64,000 nt of DNA from positions 8,880,703 through 8,944,702 of the forward strand of contig OZ024789.1 in assembly GCA_964017065.1 (NCBI GenBank), in the 5' to 3' direction. Under the pieces are notes generated by a model. That model saw nothing but the letters and a program-made list of their open reading frames with translations. It made no database searches and was not told the DNA's origin. The first letter of the stretch is position 1, and the number at the start of each line of letters is the position of its first letter. Of this stretch, positions 54,334-64,000 are shown in pieces. The position numbers were made by a program, and so were the translations under genes. The stretch is from Haliclona indistincta. Its lineage: Eukaryota; Porifera; Demospongiae; Haplosclerida; Chalinidae.

Positions 54334-54902
54334 GGTTGCTGCAGCACAATGTACAAAGGCGCTCGAGCCCAACGAGTATTTTTTCGCCGTTTCGGGAGCC
54401 CCGCCCCCTTTCAAATTATGACCTGGAAAAAACACACGAAGGACGCTGCGACGTCCAAGACCTCGGAATTCTTGAAAGTATGATCCTGAGCGTCTTTACG
54501 AACATCACTAAGCTTCGGCGTTGAATGTTGTTCGAATAAAAGCATTTTAATTGCGATTGGCTAGCTTCGCCCACGTTATTTTAAGTCTTTTTGTTTTTCC
54601 TGCAAAAAGGAAGGACTTGGCGCTTCTCTCTTTACCTGTTCTATGTTCGGGTCAACCCACTTTACACGCTGAGACGCAATCCCGCTGAATCTGTAACACT
54701 CGTTATTTTCATTGCGGACCCTATTTAACTGTTCCGAAATTAAGGGACTGCATGACGAACTATAGAAACGGCTCGATTTGCGTGCTGATTTTTCTGGCTC
54801 ACCATCTAGTACTTTACAGCGACTTTACCAACTGCTGGGCGGTCCTAGGGTGGAGCTAGAGGGCCGAGGGACCCAAATGTTTTACGACATAGTTTTTCTT
54901 CA
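54334..54902. other. Non-coding stretch between foldbacks
   Basis: No gene recognised; an 85-codon frame (54267-54524) starts within the palindrome and has no family resemblance. Confidence 0.4.
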
Positions 54903-55745
54903 ATGGCGCATATGCATTATTATTGTAGCATAAATAAAATTTCCGGCCGAGTGGGCATGGGCGTTATTTAGAATAATTCACCAATCATTGCTGTGTATTT
55001 TGGACCTAGATTCCGTGTTCTTCTCGTCGGTCTTACGGAGGGAATCGTTTGTCCTATGACTACCATACTTTGGGAAACAAGAAAGTAGTAAGTGGGACAC
55101 TGATAAAGAAGGAAAGTTTTATCTAGAGGCTAGTCTGTTGCATCTGCAGTATCCATTCATTTCATGCCTGGAATCACGCTGTTTTCAGTTGTGAATCGCT
55201 ATTCACGTCTTCAGATGCATGGATATACACCGCAAAGGTTTGCTAACAATGTTGTTTGAAGTACTAAGTGCTAGAAAGCAGCTAAAGTTGAGAACAGACG
55301 GCAGACGCAAGTCACGCAACTCGCAGTGACTCACGGTCTAATCCGTCCGTGCTTCTCGGCCTCGGTTGTTTTCTCGCGTCTAATGCATCAAGTAACATTG
55401 TTAGCAAACCTTTGCAGTGTATATCCATGCATCTGACGACGTGAATAGCGATTCACAACTGAAAACAGCGTGATTTCAAGCATGAAATGAATGGATACTG
55501 CAGATGCAACAGACTAGCCTCTAGATAAAACTTTCCTTCTTTATCAGTGTCCCACTTACTACTTTCTTGTTTCCCAAAGTATGGTAGTCATAGGACAAAC
55601 GATTCCCTCCGTAAGACCGACGAGAAGAACACGGAATCTAGGTCCAAAATACACAGCAATGATTGGGAGAATGATTCTGAATAACGCCCATGCCTCCTCA
55701 GCCGGAAATTTTATTTATGCTACAATAATAATGCATATGCGCCAT
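54903..55745. mobile_element. Large foldback element, arms of about 352 bp
   Basis: Left arm 54903-55254, right arm 55393-55745, starting ATGGCGCATATGCATTATTA and ending in its complement. The arms match along nearly their full length with a few differences; the spacer is about 138 bp. No transposase. I see no clear target duplication. Confidence 0.9.
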
Positions 55746-55869
55746 TTAAGGGTAGCAACCAGGGTGGGTGGGAGGGCGGGCAAGCGAAGCGGGTCACCTT
55801 GCCCACCTCTTGCGCCACAAGTGACCTTGCTGCGTTCTTAGCTGACCTCTGTAGCTCAATTGTTGTGCA

Positions 55870-56160
55870 AACCACGAAACTAATTAAATATTCGCAGCCT
55901 TGTGACTGACAGACCGAACACTTTACGCAAAAACGCATGCATGCGTTTGCTCACCACGAGCCATTCAGTTCACAAATCCATTTTGGTGGGCGTGGCTTGT
56001 CCGCCCATTGAATTAAATTTTTACTCTTTGTACAGTGTTTGCTCCACCCACGAGCAGATTTGTGAGTTTCTTTGATGATAACTGTCTTTGACCAAGCTTT
56101 GTTTGCCCGAAGAAACTGAAATTTTCGTCATTCCGACGTTCGTCGTGTACTCCCTTAAAC
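55870..56160. repeat. Dispersed repeat, second copy of 41385-41650
   Basis: Same order of motifs as the copy at 41385; see that entry. Both lie near SINE/MITE-like DNA. Confidence 0.5.
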
Positions 56161-56387
56161 CATTAAGTATTATGAATAACAATTATACTTCAACGCCATT
56201 GTCTCCAAAATACATGAACTAGGGATCTGCCACTACAGTTTTAATCAAGTTTTGAAATCTATTATCCAGAATTATTTATTATTGTTTGCTCTGCCCTCAT
56301 ACCACTCCCATAAACTGGTTTCAGCACTCTCTAGCTTTGTTTTGGTATCAAAATGATAATTTCAGATTTGCTGTTACCCACGATAAT

Positions 56388-56985
56388 TGTATCAGAAGCA
56401 CCGAAAAATTGTAACGAGCACGTGTTTTAAATGAGAACGTGTCTTTAGCTCTGTTCTCTGAAGTACAAGACTTTTGTGTTGGGCTGTTGGCTGACTGTGT
56501 AACTTAAAACACTTGCTTCTGGAACTTCTGATGCAATTTTACCTTGGGCAAGCAAATCTGAAATTATTTCTAGAACTGCTTTATACTCGATCAGGGGTGT
56601 CACTCCATCTGCTCTACTCACTCAAGCTTGTACTGTACATTTTAGTCAGAAAATCTTGTGCCTGTATTCCGTATACTAGACCGTTCAATGTCTGATTTCG
56701 TTAGTCTCAATTTATGTCCCTAGCCCCAAAGCCCTCAATTTATTATGTTGGTAACTTGGTATCATTATTTTTATAATTATGCAGAGCTCAAAATGAATAA
56801 GAATCGTCTTCCGTTGCTAGGCGTATCATATACTGTTGGCTTCTGTTATTTTTCCAGCTTGTATCGCATTGTAAATTGTAAATCTGTTACAATCATCATC
56901 TACTGATGGAATAGCTGTAGTTGCTGTGTACTGTCAAAGCTCCAGTGTGCAGTATGCATGCAATTCCACCGTGGCGAGGCATATC
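56388..56985 (+). pseudogene. Permuted copy of the 5' region of the DUF1647-type gene
   Basis: 56388-56822 matches 43432-43905, including ATGAATAAGAATCGTCTTCC, the start of the gene at 43874. After nine codons it switches to sequence matching 43262-43418 (TGTTGGCTTCTGTTATTTT). The coding region is therefore lost. Confidence 0.75.
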
Positions 56986-59209
56986 TAACTCCTCTACTGC
57001 TATCTCACCACCAACCCAAGCAGTTGATTCAGTTACGAACATCTGCCCATCGCCATCTTCCTCTTATGCCATGTCTTATTGCTGCTGCACATGACAGTGG
57101 ATTCGAGGAACCACCTGAAGCACACCCAGCTTACGAATTAGCTAATCAAGTGCAAGAATGGGCAGAAAAATCAGAGAACAAAGCAGTTTTGGTGCGAGTA
57201 TCAAATAAGCTTGTAACTGCATTAAAGAGCTTGATAAAGCATGAGCCTATAACCAAGCACAAGAGAGAGAGAGCAACTTTTAGCAAGATATTACAAATTC
57301 ATAACATATCAGATAATCTTGACATATGGCCCTATATGGGGGTACTAAATACGTTTAACCCTTTAACCCCTATTGGCGCCATTTGGCGACATAGACACCA
57401 TAACTTTATCAAAAAGTATTAAAATATATAAAATAAGCTAAATTGAAGAATACAAATAACCGCAAAAATCTAGTGGTTTTCGGTGCTCGCTGCGCTAAAC
57501 GTTATGGCAGTGGCATTTCTATGGCTTTAGTGCAAATTTCACAACATTTTAGGAAAAACAAAATGGCCGCCAATAAAATTTGGACATTTTTTGGCTTCAG
57601 AGTGCTCGGAAACACATTTTTCTGCATTCTCTATGATCTGGGCTACATTTTGCACTCACCAAAACTACTGCTATATTTGTACTTTTCAGTAGCCAGCCCC
57701 AAAGTACTAACTTTGAGCTAAATTTGACGAGGTCGTTGCACTTTATCGGCTTCACTTTCTAAGTGGGAGGGGCATATCAACTGACTTGAGTGTGGGCAAT
57801 TGCGGCTACTCACTGGCATAAAAGGAGGCAAATTTGAGACCAGTAGCACAAAAGACACACAAGATATTTACGTGAGAAGTGGTCAGCATTTACGAGGTTA
57901 AAATTTCAACAAGATAATTTAGTAATTAAAGGGTTAAATGGCATGATAACCAGTTATTAGTGGTTATTTGGTTATTGTTGCACTGTATGGAAAATTTGTG
58001 CTATACACGCTGTGATTCAGTGATTCAGTATGAATAAAGTGCGGCTAGCTCTGGTTGTAGCCCCTGGGTATTCAGTTATAATAATTATAGTTATTGTTTG
58101 TTATCCATGGTTATCTTTGGTTATCGTTGGTTATCCATGGTTATCGTTGGTTATTATTGGTTATCCATGGTTATCTCGTTGGTTGTACCATAGGAAGCCT
58201 TATTTTCAAAGGCACTGCCAGTGGTGTATTTCAGATATACCATGGAAAGTCACATGATTCCCTGTGGAATAACTGGATATTCCACGGGAAATCATGTGAT
58301 TTCCTGTGGTATATCTGGATATTCCACGGGAAGTCACATGACTCCCACTGGGCAAAAAAAGATCATAGAAATGCACAGGGAGAGATTGTACAATAACAGA
58401 CGATAACCAAATAACCACCAATAACCGGTTAGAATGGTACTGTAAGGAAGATAGGTACCCCCATATAGAGCCACATAAATTATGATCTTGACTCAATATG
58501 GCGTGAGGTATTAAGTGGTAGATGTACCAACGAGTCAAACCGTTTGTGATTTCAATTCTTTGTTACCGACCAATTGTTTCGAAACCTTTTGCATGACTTA
58601 TATCCCATGACTCGAGCTGTAGATGGACATTCTCCTGTAATTTTGACTGACGATGAATTGCACGCATTGGGGTATGTTGGAGGATGGCCTTATTCGCTCA
58701 GAAGTAAAAAAATTGAGCGTTCGAAAATCCACTGAAAAGAAGACCTTATTGAAAGTCTCTTATCATTCAAAGAGAACAAAGAAGAAAGCCAAAAAGACCC
58801 GGACGAAAGACTCGTTCCAGAATGGGCAAACATAATCAACTGCGGTGGCTTATACATTGTATGTAAAATAGAGTTTTCTTTGACTTTCTATGTGCAGTTG
58901 AGACAGTTGTGAAGGGAATGATGCGTAAGGGAAGAGAAGAGGAAATGAAGGCAGGATTTGCAGTTAAAGTGAACAAGAGAGTACTTGAGGATGAGGAGGT
59001 TCTTTTTCTATGGGCAATGCTGTGTGCAGCTGTAGACAATGACTTAATGGATGTGCTACTGGAATGGCTAGTGAAAAGCTATATTGCTCTCAGAGGCCAT
59101 GCTTTTGCTGCCCAGTGGATAGAACAAACTAAACAGAATCAGAAAAGTCACTTCAAAAAAGTAGAAGTTTTAGGAGTAGGCTACATGCTACAACTGTCTT
59201 CAGATTAGT
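56958..59209 (+). pseudogene. Relic of an unrecognised, probably transposon-derived gene
   Basis: Three protein-like patches in order: 56985-57330 (AHRHLPLMPCLIAAAHDSGF, PITKHKRERATFSKI), 58482-58850 (QLFRNLLHDLYPMTRAVDGH, ILTDDELHALGYVGGW, VPEWANIINCGGLYIV, in two frames with stops between) and 58898-59209 (EDEEVLFLWAMLCAAVDNDL, YIALRGHAFAAQWIE). The pattern Y--GG, EW---I--GGL, W, R G--FA resembles a family of uncharacterised multi-copy genes in cnidarians and sponges that I believe are transposon-related. A 1.15-kb MITE lies between patches one and two. Broken frames indicate decay. Confidence 0.5.
57325..58479. mobile_element. 1.15-kb MITE interrupting the relic gene
   Basis: Ends ATATGGCCCTATATGGGGGT and GTACCCCCATATAGAGCCACA match in inverted orientation over about 22 bp. 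Interior: no transposase, a short array of GGTTATC(C/G)(A/T)TGGTTATC units at 58095-58180, and strongly palindromic DNA at 58225-58345 (GGATATTCCACGGGAAATCA and related). Confidence 0.75.
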
Positions 59210-59221
59210 GTGTAAATATAA

Positions 59222-59348
59222 TTGTACCATAGGAAGCCTTGTTTTCAAAGGCACCGCCAGTGGTGTATTTCAGATATACCATGGAAAGTCACATGATTTC
59301 CTGTGGAATAACTGGATATTCCACGGGAAATCATGTGATTTCCTGTGG
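59222..59348. repeat. Second copy of the palindromic block at 58184-58318
   Basis: About 125 bp nearly identical to part of the MITE interior (TTGTACCATAGGAAGCCTTG through GATTTCCTGTGGTA), followed directly by the foldback at 59347. Confidence 0.85.
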
Positions 59349-59724
59349 TAAAGAAAATTAAAAAGATTTCTATCGAAATCAAAAGGATGTAGGGTTGTGA
59401 AATCTACCACTGGTTCACAAAGTAAACTAACAAGGAACAAGCATGGAATGATAACACGATTGACTTGCTAACAGACCATAGATCCCTACATCAGTGGCTG
59501 CTGTGGTTGGCTATAGCTAGTTCAGCTAGTTGCTGTGACTGACACCTGACGTGCATTCAGCTTGTGACAAAATATTGATCTTATGTACAGCCACTGATGG
59601 TCTGTTAGCAAGTCAATCGTGTTATCATTCCATGCTTGTTCCTTGTTAGTTTACTTTGTGAACCAGTGGTAGATTTCACAACCCTACATCCTTTTGATTT
59701 CGATAGAAATCTTTTTAATTTTCT
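59347..59724. mobile_element. Foldback element, copy 1
   Basis: Inverted arms of about 130 bp (AAAGAAAATTAAAAAGATTT through TTGACTTGCTAACAGACCAT) around a centre at about 59500-59590. Another copy at 61655-62007. Confidence 0.9.
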
Positions 59725-60290
59725 TGTTTGTGTCCTTTTTTCTTTTTAAGAGAACAGGAGTGCAGTTCAATATCATGCACGTACTGAGCCGTCTTTGTTT
59801 CCACCATTGGTTTAGTTTTCCTGTTGTTGAAAGGCTATTCTTTATTATTAACAATTCAGTTTAAAATTTTAGATGAAAATCATCAGCTCGCCTAAGCATA
59901 ATGCATGCATGCAGTGCATACGAGCCCCACCCACACATGTTTGTTGTAGACCTGTAGTGCAAGGCGGTTATAAATATCTGGCAAGCGCAGAATGGTGGTG
60001 ATGCTATACGAGCTTACCGTTCTTCAAAGACACCATGTCCATGTGTATGTGTTCTCCGTGACCGTCATCGGCGTGGCGATACTCAAGCTAGTGCTTGGTC
60101 ACGTGCGCTACCACTGCTTGGTCACGTGCGTATTGCGCAATCACAATAATGGCGTCTAACACTTAGCTGACAATGGATCACGATCGAGAAATCGAGGAAT
60201 TTATATCGCCGTTACGCTAAAAACAAAGTTCAAAAGGCACCTGCCAGGAGTTCGTGGGTGTTTTGATCTCGGCACTGCTCGCGTAAAGGC
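59725..60290. repeat. Left copy of a segmental duplication (partner about 62008-64000)
   Basis: Matches the region after the second foldback, for example GTACTGAGCCGTCTTTGTTT, GGCAAGCGCAGAATGGTG and GCTAGTGCTTGGTCACGTGC. This copy lacks the 574-bp element present in the partner, so it represents the empty site. The short frame starting ATGGCGTCTAA at 60149 stops at once here. Confidence 0.85.
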
Positions 60291-60306
60291 GCTAGGCGCG
60301 CTGAAG

Positions 60307-60334
60307 AAGAAGAAGAAGAAGAAGAAGAAGAAAA
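60307..60334. repeat. (GAA)n microsatellite
   Basis: About nine GAA units. Confidence 0.95.
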
Positions 60335-61654
60335 CGAAGATGACGAAACTCGATTTTCACCGTTTCCAGGTTCGTCACTTTAGTAACAATTTCGAGCAAT
60401 CTCCTTGCTATTGTAAGATGGGGCAACACCAGAGAGCAGATCTAAGTGTCTTTGGACGTATACAATTCATCACCAGGCGAAATATCAGCGTTTGAACGCT
60501 AATACATTGTATGTAGCCGCCATCTTGTTTTTTCGTTCAACCCTACATAGGGAGTCACTACCGTGCCTCCCTAATATCTGGATATTTCATATAGACTTGT
60601 CATCCCGATGCAGTCTCAGGCCGGTGCACTCTCAGGCCAGTGCTACGCTCACCAAACTTCCTGTCGAACACATGACCGGCGCATGGTTCTAGTAGCCTTC
60701 TCGTGATCATTCACTAAGCTACAAGCCGGGCTCAAGTGCACTCCAGCTTGCTCAACCTATTTCTCTTGACTGCAGTGTCTGTATGCACACTGGATGACGA
60801 CTACTAGGCTGGCACTGTACTCGTACACAGGCTAGCTAGAACTCTCAGGCTACTCTCGATAGGACCTGTCATCTCTTGATGCACTCTCATGCAGACTATA
60901 GTAGTCCACTCTCTCAGGACACATCATTTCTTATTTTATGCCTGCATGCTGATACCAGCTGTCATGTCATACTCATATCTGATTTACTCACACTATCAGT
61001 ATAACACATTCACTTTCTTCTTACAAATATCTATCACATTTTATTGAGTGTATGGTGTTAAGTATGCAAATATTTGTAATGGTCTACTATTGTTAATGAC
61101 TTGTTTGCAATGATTTAACCATACAACGCTGTCATGATGTCTTCATAATTATCATTGGACATTAATTTTTCTGGATTGCAATTAATGAGTGGCAGCTTCG
61201 TTGCCTGTCTTGCATGACAGTAATACATTGCATGTAATTTGCATTTGGTTACTAAGATGACAGATATAATTTTACCTCACGAAACAAAACGTCGTGGGCA
61301 AGCCGGAACTCCAGTCTTTCATCAGCATTAACACTGCAGTTAGTCACCAAATCTACTATAGTTGTTTGACAAGACGGTGAATCAATCAGCTGTTGGCTAG
61401 CACATAGAATAATTAAATTCCACTAAAACAACAATTATTGTATAATGATCATTTTTACACTTTTATTTATGATGCTACAATACAATTCTATTGTGAAAAT
61501 GAACAATAAGCACTGCATACATACATGAGGCTATGAATACTATAGATGTTAATCAGTTCATAGTGCCGGCATAGAAAATGGTGGCGGGAAGTAGCTATTT
61601 CCTGACTGACTGCAAAAGAAGAACAAAAACAAAAATGATACGTGTGTAGCTAAA
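60335..61654. other. Non-coding stretch
   Basis: Short open frames only, AT-rich in the right half. Nothing recognised. Confidence 0.4.
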
Positions 61655-62007
61655 GAAATTAAAAAGATTTCTATCGAAATCAAAAGGATGTAGGGTTGTG
61701 AAATCTACCACTGGTTCACAATGTAAACTAACAAGGAACAAGCATGGAATGGTAACAGGATTGACTTGCTAACAGACCATAGATCCCTACATCAGTGGCT
61801 GTACGTACACAAGCTGAATGCACGTCAGGTATCAGCAGTCAACAGCAACTAGGTCAACCACAGCAGCCACTGATGTAGGGATCTATGGTCTGTTAGCAAG
61901 TCAATCGTGTTACCATTCCATGCTTGTTCCTTGTTAGTTTACATTGTGAACCAGTGGTAGATTTCACAACCCTACATCCTTTTGATTTCGATAGAAATCT
62001 TTTTAAT
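61655..62007. mobile_element. Foldback element, copy 2
   Basis: Nearly the same arms as copy 1 at 59347-59724 but a different, shorter centre (about 61800-61870). Confidence 0.9.
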
Positions 62008-62205
62008 TTCTTGTTTGTGTCCTTTTTTTTCAGTGAAGTGCAGTTCAATATCGTGGACGTACTGAGCCGTCTTTGTTTCCACCATTGGTTTAGTTTTCCT
62101 GTTGTTGATGGCTTTTCTTTATTATTAACAATTTTAAACTTGTAGCTAAAAATAATTGTTATGCAGGCTGTACATATCAGCTCGCCTACGCATACATGCA
62201 TGGAT

Positions 62206-63616
62206 CATAGATATTATATTGCCTACGGACTGGGATTGGACACTGGGCATTTCCGTGTACACAGCGCGTTGCGCCGGAGGTCAATTTTGCCCTTGGATAC
62301 AGCGTGGTTCTGCATGGTTACAGTATTACTTAATACAAAAACTGCCTGAATCAAAGACGTTTTGCGACGAGATAACGCTTTGTCTGCATACAGATTATAG
62401 CCTAAACCATATTTGAATCATCGAACAGTAACTCCAAGGTATTGAATTTATTCGGATATTTGTCATGTTGCGTCTAGAGGTACACAAAAAAGGTCACTAG
62501 CAAGTACGAATTCTGTACTGCAGTATCGCCCTAAGCGCTGAAAAACATGCCTACACCACATTGATGAACGTGAATAACAATTATAAAGCTACAGCGTACA
62601 CTAAAAACAGTTCGTATTTGCAGTAGAGGTACACAAAGTTCACGACTTTCTGCTCGCTAAATGTACTGCGGCATTTGGGTCAAGCGCAACGCGGTGTGCA
62701 CGCACCAAAAATGTATTGTTACTATGCGCTCACGTGAGCTAGTGTCCAATCCCAGTCCGTAGGGGGTCGCTCTAAAAGAAGGAACGAGGAAATAAGAAAT
62801 GGGAAACGGAAATGAGGAAACGGAGAAATGACGAGATAAGGTAGGGCGGGGTAACTTGAAACAAACTTTATGTTCTCGTACCTGGCTCGAAGAAGAGAAT
62901 TGCTGGACGTCGAGTCTCTTACACAGTAGGTACATTTATAGTCGACCGTAGGCATAAAGAATCTTGGAGCTACCTTTCGTCTGCTTTGCAATTGAAGCTC
63001 GATTATGAGGTGAACTGGTAGATTATTAGGTGTGGTAACTTGGAACACAGTCTCTTTTTTATAATTCCTGCATTTCCTGGCAATGTGTGCTATGGAAAAT
63101 AGGAGCGAAGACGAATTCTAGGCGCCTGTAAGCGCATGTCCGAATCTTTTAGTGCATATTCGCAGACAAAATCGAATATTTCCGCGCAATCTGCTCGGCT
63201 AAGATGACAGTTTATAGAAGGCGCGGCTAAAGTCAAAGTTTTCTTCACGAAAAACAATGAAACACAACAATCAGGATGATCTCCTTCTGGTGTTCTACAC
63301 TCAGCTACTGTTAGAGTCGGTAAAATCGAAATCCAATGATTTTAGAGATGATGTAGAAATATTAGTTAACGCCACTATTTTGCTGCTGGTCGCTCATTAT
63401 CTCTCGTCTAAAACACTACAAAGAAGAAAGAGGAACGTTTAAAGGTGCCACATCGGCGACTGTTGGGAAGTACGAGGTCCAAGGTTTGAATTTTGTTCCA
63501 AGACGGTACTCCGCCCTACCTTGTCATTTCTCCGTTTCCTCGTTTCCGTTTCCCATTTCTTATTTCCTCGTTCCTCCTTTTAGAGCGACCCGTCCGTAGG
63601 CAATATAATATCTATG
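62206..63616. mobile_element. 574-bp terminal-inverted-repeat element, copy B, interrupted
   Basis: Same ends as copy A (46819-47392), flanked by the exact 7-bp duplication CATGGAT (62199-62205 and 63617-63623). Total length 1411; removing the 828-bp insertion and its 9-bp duplication leaves 574, equal to copy A. It sits in the right copy of the segmental duplication; the left copy is empty. Confidence 0.92.
62764..63591. mobile_element. 828-bp nested element with 80-bp inverted ends and 9-bp target duplication
   Basis: Begins GGGTCGCTCTAAAAG and ends with its complement; inverted ends match over about 80 bp (GAACGAGGAAATAAGAAATG, GGAGAAATGAC). Flanked by GTCCGTAGG on both sides (62755-62763 and 63592-63600). 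A 9-bp duplication with long inverted ends fits Mutator-like (MULE) non-autonomous elements. The largest internal frame (63257-63442, 61 codons) is unrecognised. Confidence 0.9.
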
Positions 63617-63849
63617 CATGGATGAAGTGCATACGAGCCCCGCCCACACTAGTTTGTAGATCTGTACGGCGGTTATAATTATCTGGCAAGCGCAGAATGG
63701 TGATCCTATACAAGCTTACCGTTCTTCGAAGACTCCAGACAGATCATGTGTTCTCCGTGATCCATACAGCGCGGAGATACTCAAGCTAGTGCTTGGTCAC
63801 GTGCGCTATAACCACTGCTTGGTCACGTGCGTATTGTGCAATCACAATA

Positions 63850-64000
63850 ATGGCGTCTAAAGCTGACAATGGATCACGATCGAGAAATCGCGGAATTTAT
63901 ATCGGCGTTTCGCTAAAAACAAAGTTCAAAAGGCACTTGCCAGGAGAATTTCATTACTGTTCGTGGGTGTTTTGGTCTCGGCACTGCTTGCGTAAAGGCG
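63850..64000 (+). CDS. Possible first exon of a gene leaving the window
   Basis: An open frame starts ATGGCGTCTAAAGCTGAC (MASKADNGSRSRNRGIYIGV) and stays open for 50 codons to the window edge. In the duplicate at 60149 the same frame is stopped at the sixth codon by a small insertion. Too short to assign; it may be chance. Confidence 0.3.
   Translation, partial: MASKADNGSRSRNRGIYIGVSLKTKFKRHLPGEFHYCSWVFWSRHCLRKG

Noticed and set aside
62156..62416. Open frames shared by the two 574-bp elements (also 46832-47044)
   Set aside because: They begin in the inverted end and match only because the elements are copies; no transposase features, and both are far too short.

Overview
The window looks like a piece of a demosponge (Porifera) genome, possibly Amphimedon or a relative. 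This is inferred from short introns, animal gene families, Death-domain/ankyrin proteins in tandem, dense short inverted-repeat transposons and an assembly gap. Nothing in the sequence names the species.

Positions 1-33,403 form a tandem cluster with two interleaved modules. On the plus strand are four intronless Death-domain plus ankyrin-repeat genes (A1 3163-6042, A2 12437-15025, A3 about 18049-20097, A4 25852-28221). On the minus strand are six copies of a nine-exon von Willebrand A (vWA) gene. Only the last copy, V6 (33403-30572), is complete; its splice joins give one 455-residue frame. V1 to V5 all lack exon 1, which carries the metal-binding DxSxS motif. In every copy the last intron's splice acceptor sits directly beside a (CT)n microsatellite, and in V2 and V5 two such microsatellites have fused, removing exons 7 and 8. 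A nischarin/STK11IP-like gene (6322-12081) is embedded in the cluster. It begins in the middle of a leucine-rich repeat, and a decayed copy of its 3' end lies in front of A1.

Positions 33,600-39,500 hold conserved housekeeping or metabolic genes: UTP23 (rRNA processing, six exons), a cytosolic sulfotransferase, and two head-to-head SDR enzymes of the 3-beta-HSD type. The first halves of the two SDR genes are nearly identical inverted copies, while their second halves have diverged.

Positions 39,500-64,000 are rich in mobile elements. They contain a DUF1647-type membrane-anchored protein gene (43874-44851), a LINE relic, Helitron-like and tyrosine-recombinase-element-like fragments, and many foldback elements or MITEs. 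Two 574-bp elements have clean 7-bp target duplications, and one is interrupted by an 828-bp element with a 9-bp target duplication. A TTAA-flanked element carries a tRNA-like segment. A spliced seven-exon gene (51733-53552) joins a B-box-like zinc finger, the front part of a RecQ-type helicase, a transposase-like segment and a Tudor-like tail. It lies between long inverted repeats and may be the cargo or engine of an unusual DNA transposon.

The two observations most worth following are (i) the Death-ankyrin repertoire, with repeats homogenised at DNA level and variation at the hairpin tips, and (ii) the RecQ/Tudor gene inside inverted repeats.
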